A DNA stretch of 64,000 bases, taken from NCBI RefSeq assembly GCF_016808095.1, contig NC_068976.1:24770371-24834370 (forward strand), read 5' to 3'. The position numbers and the translations under genes are program-made. The notes under the pieces were generated by a model. That model had not been told where the DNA came from and did not search any database. It saw nothing but the letters and a program-made list of their open reading frames with translations. Shown in pieces: positions 1 to 12,000 of the stretch. Origin of the DNA: Vigna angularis. Taxonomy: Eukaryota > Streptophyta > Magnoliopsida > Fabales > Fabaceae. The number at the start of each line of letters is the position of its first letter. The stretch's first letter is position 1.

Positions 1-123
1 AAAGATAGTTGGATGATGAGGATGTTAAGGAATTGCCCTTTTGTTGTGAATGAACAATGTGAATGGTTGAAGAAAGGAATCGATTCTGAAGCATTGAGAA
101 ACGATTTTATCCCTATTCTGTGA
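1..123 (+). CDS. C-terminal end of an unidentified gene (partial, cut by window edge)
   Basis: Frame 1 is open from base 1 to a TGA at 121-123 and reads 40 residues of ordinary composition: two Trp, two Cys, mixed charges and an ending DFIPIL. Base composition is clearly richer in G+C than the AT-rich sequence that starts directly after the stop, which fits the end of a real last exon followed by a 3' UTR. I do not recognise the family. The start of this exon and the rest of the gene lie outside the window. A chance open frame of 40 codons is also possible, so confidence is modest. Confidence 0.35.
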   Translation, partial: KDSWMMRMLRNCPFVVNEQCEWLKKGIDSEALRNDFIPIL

Positions 124-2531
124 TGATTTTGGCTATAGATATAATAAAAATAATAATAATTTATTTTTAAATTATTTTTATCAGTAAAAATAAAATGATA
201 ATTTTTTATTTTTATCAATTAAAATATTTTTTTTAATTTATCAAACTTATGACCTCATTTATTAACTTTAATAAAGTTTCATCTCAATTCTTTTTATTTT
301 TTATCATATATTTTCTTAATCTAAACAATTCACATTCATTTTTTTTCTTAAATTCATTCTTTCAAATCACTCTTCAAATTCAAACACAGTATAAAAAAAT
401 GTTGTAATCTTTAAGAAAAATAAGTATTTATAATTTGATACGGACTATTCAATCACATGTCTTGTTGGAGGTATTGAAACAAATTTTCTAATTCAGAAAC
501 AATGAGTAGAAGTAATATAAAACCTTTAGTTTATCTCTATCTACAATATCAATGTTTAGACGTGAAATATGTTAAGATAATAAAATTAATATATTTATTT
601 TATAATAATTATTTTGAAATTTAATTTTAAGATGGTTACTTTTATTGATATATTAACCTTGTATCTAAATTAAACTAAAAAAATAATACATAAAACAATA
701 AAAACATCTTTTTTTACTTATCTCTTATACAAATATTTTTAAGTGAAATATAAAATGGAACAGGCTTTTTAAATCTTTATGCCTTAAATAAAAAAGTTAT
801 TTTCGAAGTAAACAACATTTTGAAACTTTTAAAGTATGTTTCACTAGAAGTAATTAAAGAGTTGGTTAAAAGCAAAATAACTAAAATCTGATTTTTAGTT
901 ATAGTTATGAAATTAAATTATTGATTATAAATATTTGATAAAGTTAACTATTAAATTAACTTAATTGCAAGTTTAACTTTTTATACAGTCAATATAAAAT
1001 ATTTTATATTATTGATTAATTAGGGATTACCGTAATTGTGACTTTTACAGTCATTATCATAATATTCTCATCCTAATCATAAGGGATTTTTTGAAGAAAC
1101 CTAATCATAAGTGATTATCAATGAATTTATAAAAATAATACGTTACACTAAAAATACATTTCAATTATATTTTAAATGTAAATTTGTAAACATGTTTGTG
1201 TGGTTTTCTAATCTAAATTAGATTTTGATTGTGGAGGAAGATATATTCTTAAATAATTAGAGTTTTAGGTTCGAGATCGATCAAACTACGCTGAGCTAAC
1301 TTTTACTATTTTAGTTAACAACTTTAATTTTAAATTCAAAATTTATTTATTTACTTTATGCTAGTTACCAATTGTGCCTTTATGCGTGCCTTAGTTTTCA
1401 ACAACCACGAATTAGTATTCGTCCTATTTCATATTATTTAATTTTGTTTGAAGAAAAAATAGACGTTTAAGGAAATTATTACACGTCATGATACCAACTT
1501 TCTTTTACGATAACCAAAAATGTAATTAGCTGATATATCAATAAATAAGAGCTAAAAAATATAATTAAGTCGTTTTTAAAAAAAAATTAAAAAACAAATA
1601 TTTTTGAAGAAATTATGATGTCATTTTAAGTTAGCTTCTAACTTCTTAATTATTATTTTCTATAAACATTTATTAAATTTATTATTTCTACCCAAAGAGG
1701 ACTTTATTATTCAATTTTAGTTTTTATTATATGCTCTACATTTTTTTTGTATTGTACAGTTTATTTTAGCTATTCACGTATTTATTTCATTATATAACAC
1801 TACATTTATGATATTGATATACATTCATATTACCATATTAAGCAGTATATATTATTGTGCTCATCTATAATGTCTATCATATTATTTTCATTTTAATTTT
1901 AATTGAAATATTTAAAATATAAGACTGAGAAATATGAAGAAAAAAATGAAACCAAAGAAATAATTACAACAATTTTAAATATGAATAAAAATTACAAAAT
2001 TTTAAGATTAATTTTAAACTAAGCTTGTAATTGCTCAAAAATATTTTTATTATAAAATAAATTAGGATTTATAAAAACACGTATCTATTATTTAAATAGA
2101 TAAATTTAATACATCATTTTTAACCACTTTCCTTATTCAACTGGGAAACTAAATCTGAAACAGAGTTGACCTTTTCAACTTTAAACTTACTCATCACTTT
2201 TGCCAAACTAAATGTAAAACGCGTGTAATCCTTAAACTTTAAAAACACGATACATATCTTGCTTTCAAAATTTCAAGTATTTTTTCTATTTTCCATCCAT
2301 TATACGGCTGTGAGAAGTTGGAATTTAAAATTAAAAAAAAAGTGTTCATTGTTAATGAATCATGAATAACTAAACTAGGATGTATGCAGCCTAAAAATTT
2401 GACGTGTGATTATTCACCCAGCATGAGCCAACGTCGAAAGTATAATTCACCAAAAATCCTACCTTCTAATCAGTTATAAAATTTTCTAGCAGTCTAAAGG
2501 GACACTGCCAGAGTTTATGAGGCAACTATGT
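124..2531. other. AT-rich intergenic region, no gene seen
   Basis: About 2.4 kb of AT-rich sequence with frequent stops in all frames. It must hold the 3' flanks of the partial gene on the left and of EGY2 on the right, since both end towards each other. No tRNA, long repeat or coding similarity was seen. Confidence 0.6.
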
Positions 2532-5500
2532 CTAGAAACTTGTGAGGGTTTCGTCTGTAAATGGGAAAGGGTATGGGAGGCATACCAACAAGCCTAAGAG
2601 CAAAACTGTTATTCCAATGGCAACATATTTCTCACCAGGATCAGTTATTTCCTCCGAGAGTGGTGCAATTGGACCTCTTTGCAAGAAAAAAATGAGAACT
2701 ACCCAGTAGAAAGCTACATCATTAAGCAGTGACGAGAGTCCTAGCAACGCAATTGAAACTCCTGTGAAGCGTAATGAAGCCTGTGGAATAGACTGAAGTC
2801 AGTATCTTCACGATAAGGAAACAAAGGAAGCAATTATGTGATGTAATTAGTCAAATATTATCATGATACTGACAAATCAAGTTTTGCTTATAGGAATTTC
2901 CTTGTTCAGAAATATTACTAAATCTTGTACCTTTCTTCCCCATAGAGCAAAAGAAATTCGCCCTCCATCAAGCTCTCCGGCAGGAATGCTGTTGATGGCA
3001 TTGATAAGGAGTCCTGCCCAAGCCCAAATCACTAGAGGGTTGACAGAAATTGCAGTTCCTTCCTTGAGAACGTTGCCAAGAAGCAGCTTTGCTAAAAAAG
3101 TAAATAAAAATGGTCACTACATATTGATAAAAGTATTAAGTAATACATCGGGCAGCCACCGGATTTAATTTGTTGCTCTTCTGTGGTAGTAATAATAGAA
3201 AATAAATGCTCATTTTAAAATATTTTGATAAACCCATAAATGAATGCAGACAGTCTATCTAAATTTCTTTATGCTTACTAGAGTGAGTAGCTTACCAATA
3301 CCACCGGCAAGAAACGACTCGTGAAACACGGAAGCATCAACAACAACACCAAGACCATCACTGGGAGGCAAGACAAAACCAAGAAACAGAAGCAAAAGAC
3401 CCAAGGAATAGCCAGCTAATGGTCCGGCAGCTGCAACCTTGAGCAGATCTTCGCGATTTGGTACTATGTTTCTTATCCTCGTAATGGCACCAAAGGAGCC
3501 TATCTGCCGACCAAATTACACATCAGATTTCTGTTTCTCGTATTAAGATGCTAGAAATTCTACATATCTACAAGAGAAAATTTGGCCATTGGCCAATATC
3601 TAATTGTACATATCAGCAAGATGTCCGTTTGAATATCAACACCAAATTCTACCATATTAAATTAGTTAGCAATAAACATAAGAAGAAAAACATAAATCCA
3701 TCTCTACAGTACCACAATATTAAGCAATCTACGAGATTCAAGATGAATGCGCCATTTTCAGACACCAATTACAGTCATGCAATTCCGAAAGCAAGGTTTG
3801 ACTTTGTAGAAAAGCAACACAAGCAATTCCCAAATGACAATGTAACAAAAGGTCTCATGCAATTTAATACCAACCACCAGTTATTTTGTGCAAGACAAGC
3901 ACAGACGGAATGCTTCAAATTGTCATGCATCAACAAGAATTAAAAAAATTATCAAACATAAAATGAATGCATACTCTATGTAAGTATACATCCTCCGAAT
4001 AATTTAAGTAATGATGAAAAATATGATACCCTAAATTATTGTCATTTAATTGAAGAAATATCTTTACCAAAAAAATGTGAGAGAAGATAAATAATTTTAT
4101 CCTATAACCTGCCAGCTAGGAACAAAGTACGGGACCCCAAGTTTAACTCCAGTGTCTTTAGCAGCTAAAAAGTGGCCAAGTTCATGTACCCCCAGAATAA
4201 GTGCAGTAACAAGGGCTCCAGGTAGGCCATCCTTTAACAAGTTCAGATTGTCGAAAGCTGATCTGGAACATTAATAATAGTAATTTGGTGAAACGTAAAA
4301 ATGTGTAGTAAAGTAACAAACATATTCCTATATGTAGAATAATTAATCATAAACATTTAAGAATATAAATCTCTAAATGACAATCAAGTGCTAAAGCCTA
4401 TGCACACCAATCTAAACTTATTCTGTAATTAGAACCTACAATATATGCACAATACTTTCACTGGCATTTGGTTCAAAAAAAAGTTGTTTTTTTTCACTTG
4501 TAATTACAAGAAAAATCACTTTGTTTTCACCTTTCTCATTTTCAAAAAGTTTGCATGAAAAGTCTTTGTTTTACAAGAAAAAATGTTCAGATTTCTTTTT
4601 TACATTTTCACTTTTACTTACAAGAAAATTCTCCTTATTTTCACTTTCGTTATCTTCAAAAGAGTTTAAATGAAAGAAGTGAAATTGTTTTCCCTATTTA
4701 TAATACAAACCTAACAAAGTAGAAAGCAAAGGAAAGACATGTTGTAATTAAAAGTGAAAACAGAATACCTTAACTAAACCAAGTGATTTCTAAATTTTTT
4801 TTTTGAATAATAATAAATGCATACCAAATTGAAGCATCATATGGAACAACTAATCAACCAGGGATAATAACAGAAAGACTAATGAATTATTGCTATGAAA
4901 GCTGGACAAGAATTCATCACTAGTTGAAGTATTTTAAAAAGAGAAACAAAGTGGAAAAAATGCTACTTTTTTTGTAATTATTAAACCAAATGACACCTAA
5001 ATTTCACTTTATAGTTATAGGTGCATACGAAATTGAAGCATCTATAATACGAAACAATCAGTCAACCAGAGAAATGACAGGAAGAAATAAAGATTTATTC
5101 CTATGAAAGGCAGAAAACAATACATCAATAATTAAATTATTTTGAGACCATCCTATTTAAGAATATACAGCCTGGAAGATAAACATTTATTTACCTAAAC
5201 AGTGTATTTGTAATACTTCCCTGAACTTATTACTCAAGCGTAGGAGTATACACAACTGTATCAGTATAGTAAACAAAGCACATGAAACTGACCGAACACT
5301 CTTGCCTAAGACATATCAGCGTATGAAGTGACAATTTAAGGCATAAGAAAACAGCTCACAATAAATCGGATTGCAAAGCAGGAACATTGCGAATAAGTAA
5401 GGTAAAAACCGTAACCAGTCCAAAAGCTCCAGCAGCAAACCACTCAGGTACGGCTGCCATTATAAGTAACACCAGAAGTACAAATCATGAGCTTTACAAA

Positions 5501-8202
5501 AAATCATTTTTGATCCACAATGTTGCAAGAGCTAAAACAAGTACCAGTTGTCTCTGGTTGTAAGGTTGTTCTTGGAACTACAACAGCCACTGGCTTGTCA
5601 TCCTCTGGATTTACTAAAAGAAAAAGCTTGTACTCGTCTCCAAATTTATCCTACAATAATAACCATGCATAACTATAGTTAAGACACTGATTTAGACTGG
5701 AATCGCTCACAAAACCACTCGAGCAGAGAAACAAAAAATACTACACACTTTCAATCTCTTAGAAATTTTATCATAACTTTTAGCAGCTTGCCCTCGCAAG
5801 TTCCCTTTGAACAGCACTCCACCCTGGCAGAAAATAAGGACCCAATCTTCATACAAGACCTCTTCACATTAGGAAAAATACGTTATAGGAAAGATAGGCT
5901 CACACCTCGTAAGGATCTTGGCTTGTTACAAAAAAGGTATCGAAGCCAAAAACTTGGCTCCTTAGAATTTCGATTGTTTCCTTGGGAATTTTTATTGCTT
6001 CATCCAATTTCTGAGGCTGTAAGAACACATAAAGAACAGAAACAAGGAAAAATTATAAAAAAAAAAAGAGAATGCCTCTTCTAAAGCTTAATGCAGAGCA
6101 ATCACCTTCACACCTGGCAGAGGTGATCCACTGGCAACTTCATCACTATCCAAACTCTGTTTTAACCATAAGGCCAGAGAATGAGAGATAAGAAAACTAT
6201 TACATAATGTTCCTAACTTCAAATGACAATTTTATTTTCATGTTTTCTCCTTTTTAGTACTCAAAGTAAAATTGAATCCATGAAGTAATACTTCTAATAT
6301 TTATTAAGGAGATTATAGCAGCATACAAAACTGATGGAATAAGAGTGGCAAAATTAGGTACCATTTTAAGGATTTAGTTCTTGACAAATGGTGGTGACGC
6401 AGACTTATTAAAAACATTTTATCACAGCTTAAAAGAAATCTTTTACACATTATAAGTAAAAAATAAAAGAAATGAATGGCATAAGATAAATTCCTGAGTA
6501 CATTATGTCTGTGAGTAACAGCTTTTATAGAAGTCTTCAGCAATAAGATAATAAACAATGAAAAGAGAGTGCATGTGTGTGTACTGAACAACCTTTGGCA
6601 ACGTATTTGCATCAAATCAAACTTATAAGGGAAATTCACTAAGGCAAACATTACCTGCACATCATTTTGATCCTTATTTGCATCACTAAATTCGTTTAGT
6701 TGTTCTCCATCTACAGGAGGAGAGGTACTTTGCACAGAGGAATCTTCCGAAGGTAGTGTTTCTTCATTTTTATATGCTTCTTTCTCCTAGGTAAATTAAA
6801 AATTGCATATTGTCAAGGTAAAAGCATGAAGACAAAAGAAATGTCTACATTGTGTTTGAGTTCAAACAATATAAGAAAAAAACAATAATAATTATTTTTA
6901 TCCTAATAACTAAAACATAACCCATTAAATTATGTCGAATTGAAATTTGCTGAAAGGTCCACCTTCCAACTGACAACTTTTACCTTTTTGATCCCCTCTC
7001 TATCTCTATTTCAACGATAAGTTGTTTTTAAGGCAAGAAGTTTGTTCATTTGAATTGATTTTTTGTCCTAAATCCCTCCATGTGACCCATTAAAGTAAGC
7101 AAAGCTCCCTAACACATTTTGTTTTTCATTTAGGAGACTCAAAAGATTGTCTCATCTGAAGAAAACCTAAGCCTAACTCCTTTGCACTTGCACCAAAAGG
7201 CATTCATTATGTATAACATCTTGGCTTAATTAAGTCTTAAGTACCTCATAAAAGAATTTACTTTCTATTGACGTATTAAAAATTAATTAAGGCTCCAATT
7301 GTATCCACCATTTTCAAAAGTTGAAATGAGAGAGAGCATTTATGGAACGTAACGGTAGGATAATTCATCCTCATACTTCTCCTTCACAATCAAATATCAT
7401 TTGGGAGTTGAGACCTCAAACTAGCCAGCTGCAAGCGTTGACAAACGAGTTGTATCACAACATTACAATAAAAAATCCAACTCCCATCAAATTGTGCAGA
7501 AATACGGTAAGCCTATAAGGAAGCCTTTGGCTTAGTTGATGAAGATAAGTAAACGTTCAAGAGTGTCATACATTGAATGATAAATTTAAAATATTTAACG
7601 AAAAATATTTATTAGAACACTATACTAAAAGTATTAAATACTACTTAAGCATTGTCTTATAATCACTCGTTAGCAGACCCCGAAAAGAAAACACGCAAGA
7701 AATTTCGAGCAATTACGGAAAGTTAAATTGAAAATTCAAGTAAAAAATCTTCATGATATCACACTTCAATTTCTGAAGACTAATGTCAGTTAAAACGAAC
7801 ATGCTGACTCCTGAAGGAAATTCCAGCAACAAAATGAGTTAAAAAAATGCAGAAACAGGCAGCAAACTGAAAGTACCTGCTCGTCGCTGCCGTTTGGTGG
7901 CTCAGTAACACTACAAGCAATCCCTCTTCTCCGGCTCGATCTATTCCAGTTGAAAACCGCAACAGCATTTGAAGCAAAATCAGTAACAATAGGAAAACAG
8001 AACGATATCCGCTACATAGAAAAGAAACTCGTACCTACCTCGGGTTCCGAAACAACTTGAACGAAGTAAACCGACAACGCGAATGAGGAAAGCCGTGGGA
8101 GCGGTGAAAACGGAGATCAAATTCGAAGCAAGAGGTGCAGTGGGACAGAGGAGGGAGGAGATTCCCGCGAAAAGCCGAAGGAGCTGCTAGAGAGAAACTC
8201 AT
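2532..8202 (-). CDS. EGY2: Site-2-type zinc metalloprotease EGY2, chloroplastic
   Basis: Intramembrane zinc protease of the S2P family, in plants located in chloroplast membranes and acting in thylakoid and plastid development. Twelve coding exons on the minus strand: 8039-8202, 7877-7940, 6655-6786, 6106-6156, 5906-6016, 5749-5823, 5545-5650, 5360-5453, 4109-4262, 3296-3503, 2931-3091 and 2532-2780. They sum to 1569 nt, 522 codons plus stop, with phases that agree at every junction and GT..AG borders. Visible motifs: the EGY-specific GNLRG (about 181-185), the zinc-binding HELGH (292-296), and the second metal motif N..P...LDG (420-429). The C-terminal half is strongly hydrophobic and ends after PYPFPF. 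The Ser/Arg-rich N-terminus fits a plastid transit peptide. Exon 2 has a GAATAG acceptor, picked because only it restores the phase. The ending and overall length favour EGY2 over EGY1. Confidence 0.93.
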
Positions 8203-8228
8203 GGTTCCGTTTGGAGCGAGCAGTGCCT

Positions 8229-8255
8229 CTAATTCAGATGAAACCCTAGTGCCAT
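8229..8255 (-). promoter_or_regulatory. Short upstream ORF in the EGY2 leader
   Basis: An ATG at 8253-8255 (minus strand) opens an 8-codon frame, MALGFHLN, closed by TAG at 8229-8231. This is 26 nt before the EGY2 start codon and downstream of the TATA-like box at 8339-8346, so it should be in the mRNA leader. It may lower or condition EGY2 translation; that is inference from position. Confidence 0.4.
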
Positions 8256-8338
8256 TGAAACGAATGAAGATTGAAGAAATCGGTGGAGAAGATGAAGCAG
8301 TGGCAACAAAGAGGAATCAATTATCCGCTATAATTTTT

Positions 8339-8346
8339 CTTAAATA
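8339..8346 (-). promoter_or_regulatory. TATA-like box of EGY2
   Basis: Minus-strand TATTTAAG, about 137 nt upstream of the EGY2 start codon, in a position that would place transcription start near 8310. The leader between them is CT-rich. Position and motif only; no other support. Confidence 0.35.
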
Positions 8347-8990
8347 CCCGCGCAATGATATTTTCTGCAGCTTCTGGGACGAATATGAAGCGGGCGGAGT
8401 TCCGAAGGCCAATCAGCGTTTGACACCTAAGCGGATTAAACGACTAGATAGAATCCTTTTGTTTTTCTTATTAATTTTTTTTATTGAATTTGGAAAGTGG
8501 AATATAGACAGGATAAGCGTTTGTTCTGAGAATTTCTTAATGATAAACATAACTATTGTGAAAGTCATGTTTCATTGCAATATATTACAAATGAAAAAAA
8601 AAATAATCAGCAATATTTCATATTAATATAAAATAAAATACGTATTTGTCATCACTTTGTTATCTATTTTTTTAAAAATAAATCAAGATATTTAATATTG
8701 TAATCTTCCTTAAACTTCAAAACTTTTCAAGATTACTGTGTTGAATTTTTGTTATAGTTTATATTAAAGTCCTGCTGCCTAGTTTAGATTTCAATTTCAT
8801 TGGCTTAGACAGAACAGAACAGGACAAATTTTAACTATTAGTCCAAGAACTATATAATAGCACTTTTGTTTGAGATCTCATTTTTAATATTAGATGATGT
8901 AACAAAAATAAATCAATTGAGACATCTTCAAAGTCTATACGTATGACCCTAGCTTCCTTACAATGGCAAAACAATGGCCAAGAGATTCAT
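8347..8990. other. Intergenic: EGY2 promoter and 3' flank of the WIYLD gene
   Basis: The stretch holds the upstream region of EGY2 and the 3' flank of the next minus-strand gene. The part from about 8450 on is AT-rich. No further gene is seen. Confidence 0.5.
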
Positions 8991-10553
8991 TTACTTGCAT
9001 TCTGGTTTTTCATCCCATCTACTCTTTTGCCTTCTCCTACTGCCACTTCGAGGAGCTTCATACTGTCCAATCATCTTTTCAATTTGTTCAGATAATTGTG
9101 GAATTGGAAAGTGGACATATTCCTTATCCTCATCACTACCATTACCAATCCATCCATAGTAACCTTCACGCCTGTGACTCGGAAGAGGATTAAATGCTTT
9201 TGAAGATTGAATCATAGGAGCCTTGTCAGAAGGGCTCTTAACTTTGTTGACAATGGTGCTACCATTGATTTCTTTGACATTATCTACAGGCTTTTGCTCA
9301 TTCTTTGACTTGTTCGTGCCTTGTTCAGGTCCTCCTCCAGCAGCTTGCAAGGCCACATCCCCAACATCTACAAATTGGCAGATTTAGCATAACAGAAGAA
9401 AAGTCAGAGTAAGTGTTCCTTTACCCTTCTGGGAAATTAGACATTTTTCTCAAATGTGATGCAGTTAAGCAGCAATTATCCTCTCTTTGAACTATTGTTT
9501 TGAATTACAGAAGAAACTTCAACTTCTATCTTAGTTTTAGTTCAGTTTAATGAATTATAAATACCAGATAATAAGTCTAGTGAATAAATAATTGTGAATG
9601 CCATCCAAAGAGATGTACCAATTATCAACATTGATATAGGATTGAAGTTCAGAAAGCTAAAACTCTTGATGACAGTGAAGAGTTATGCTAACAAATTTCA
9701 AATGGATGTAATTCAGAGATGTAATAAATTACCAATTTCTAGATTGTTACGTAATGCATCTCCTTGATCAGTGATTTGAGTAGTTAAGTCCAAACCATCC
9801 CTACCAGTATGCAATACAGTGTTTTCAGACACCAGTCTAGAAGGACCAACCTCAGAAATCCGAGCAGATGGTGTCACATTATTAACACCACCCCCTCCTT
9901 TACCATCCTGCAAATAAAGCACACATTACTTTGACTAAAAAAATAAACAACATTCATGTAACATTCAAGAGAATTCTTTCACAAGATTCATTTAATTGTA
10001 CATTTTGCAGATGCTAAATTTTTTACCTTAACTTTTTCTACAGCAACTTCTTGTTTGCTAAGTAAGGTCTCGATTAAGAGCTTGTAAGAGGTCTCTTCAA
10101 TAAAGGGCCATCCTTGAGTTCCACCATACACCTGAAGAAAACCATCCAACCCCACAGGTTAAAAAGAAAACCAAAACTCTAAAAACGAAACATTTATCAT
10201 TTTTTTTTCCTTTAGATCTTCAGAGAAGAGAAAACCAACATCGAGAAGCTCGTTAACCGTTTCTCGAGTCAGTCTTATCCCAAACCCAATTAGACGCATT
10301 GCGTCCAGGGCAGCATCCATGCGCGTGGTACCCGTCGTCCTCTGCAGACAAAAGAAAATACCATTAAGAGAGGGAACACTCGAAAACACGTTAAAACGGA
10401 AGAGGGAGAAAAAAATAAAACTTGATAAACATAACATGAAAGAAATTCAGAGGTATTAGAAAAAGAAAATTAAGGAGGGCGAGTAATACGGGGGAATGAA
10501 CAAGAAAGCTTGAAATGAAGGACCTTTCTGGGTTTTCGTTCCCTTGACGCCAT
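8991..10553 (-). CDS. WIYLD-domain protein (stand-alone, no SET domain)
   Basis: Five exons on the minus strand: 10524-10553, 10240-10341, 10027-10131, 9733-9907 and 8991-9367, together 789 nt, 262 codons plus stop, with consistent phases. The start ATG (10551-10553) gives a short basic N-terminus MASRERKPRK. Residues about 18-75 carry the plant WIYLD domain: an ALDAMRLIGF helix, a VNELLDVYGG segment, then GWPFIEE followed by YKLLIETLL. In SUVR-type histone methyltransferases this domain binds ubiquitin; here no SET domain follows. The remainder is low-complexity and polar (Gly, Ser, Lys, Asp), with a conserved-looking C-terminal block near HFPIPQLSEQIEKM and a basic tail GSRRRQKSR that could be a nuclear localisation signal. 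A ubiquitin-binding nuclear role is inference; the exact biological role is not known to me. Confidence 0.8.
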
Positions 10554-12000
10554 TTCCAAGCCTCCTTCTTTCAGTGCAAGAAAAAATAATAATAAATAAA
10601 TAAAATCCTTTCTTTCCTTCTAGTTGAGTTGGTGAGGAAAGAAACACGGTGGATAAAATGAAAGGGAAATACACTTCAAATCTGAAATGTGTAACTGGTT
10701 GTTCGGTATTCTCTCCGAGCTTCACTTTCTTCTAGCTCTCGACCCACCAATGAGACACACTTCTACGCAACAGAAGTTTCCATGAGAGTGTAGATTTACG
10801 ACTAATGAAGGTGAACAAAACAACATTTTCATTTATGTAAATGTTTTTTTTACATCCAATATAAAACACAAAAGTAAACTTTAGTATCAGTGAAGAAAAG
10901 GAGAAATAAAGGATAAAAAAGTGAATGTGAGGGGTGTATAAAATTATGTAGTGTCAAAAAAATGCAATCCTTTCGTTTATTACATTTTTGCTTTGATTGG
11001 TTGCGAGAAAATAAACAGAGGATTGAAAGAGAGTGAATAAAAAAGAAGAGAGAAAGATAATTAGACAGAATATGGGTTGAAGAAGTAGTTGGATTTTTTT
11101 ATCCAAACACAGTATATGAATTAAAAAATTACTTATATAAATATTTATATAGCATAATTGTTTTAGGTCAAAATTCGGGTTTTGAGACTATATAATTAAA
11201 AGAAAATAAGTTAAAAAATAAATCATAAGTCGATTCACAAGAATAAAATTCTTAATTATAACTTAAAAAAATGGATTAAAAAATAAGTTAGAATTTTTTT
11301 TCATAATTCAATTTTTCGGAAGCTAAATTCTAATAGGAAAAAAACGCGCTTGAAATAAAAAATAAAGATGGGATATTTGAAAAGGAGTAAAAACAAAAGA
11401 TATTTGTATAATATATTATTATTATTATTATTATTCGGAATATTTTTATGTTAATTGTAGTGTCTTTTTAACCTTCTTCTCTTCCTTTGGCTGAACCAAA
11501 CTTTACGTTATATTGTTCAGAATCAATCCATTAACACTCAATTAAATTTAATTAAACAAATAATTAGTATTAATTTGACAAATAAATAAATATATTTTAA
11601 TAAAAAAATGGTTATGAAATATTATCGTGTAAATGCTAAAATTTTAATAATTTCTTTTTTTTGTATATACTATAATATTTGTAACAATTAAGTGTTTCTG
11701 TTTTACCTATTATTTTATAGTTTCTTGTAGAGACAACCAACTTTATTTAAAAAGAAAATGGAAAAAGTTTTGATAAGACATAGTAGACTTTCTAATAATT
11801 AATTGCTGAGTGATTATGAAAATGTGCTGCGAGTAAGAATAGGGACAGTATTGTGAGCATTGGATAGGGTCACTTAAGTAGGTAAATTGATTAAAAGTGA
11901 TTTACGAAAAATCGTATTTTTTTTGTGTGTTGAATAATCAATTTAAATTTATATAAATAGATTCTATAACATGTATATAAACATATTTGTATATTGTAAT
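10554..12000. other. Intergenic: promoter of the WIYLD gene and AT-rich spacer
   Basis: The first 200 bases, pyrimidine-rich on the minus strand, should contain the leader of the WIYLD gene. The rest is AT-rich with a short (ATT)n run near 11415-11435. No coding sequence is seen. Confidence 0.5.

Noticed and set aside
3548..3943. 131-codon plus-strand frame within EGY2
   Set aside because: Lies in an EGY2 intron, antisense, AT-rich, without similarity.
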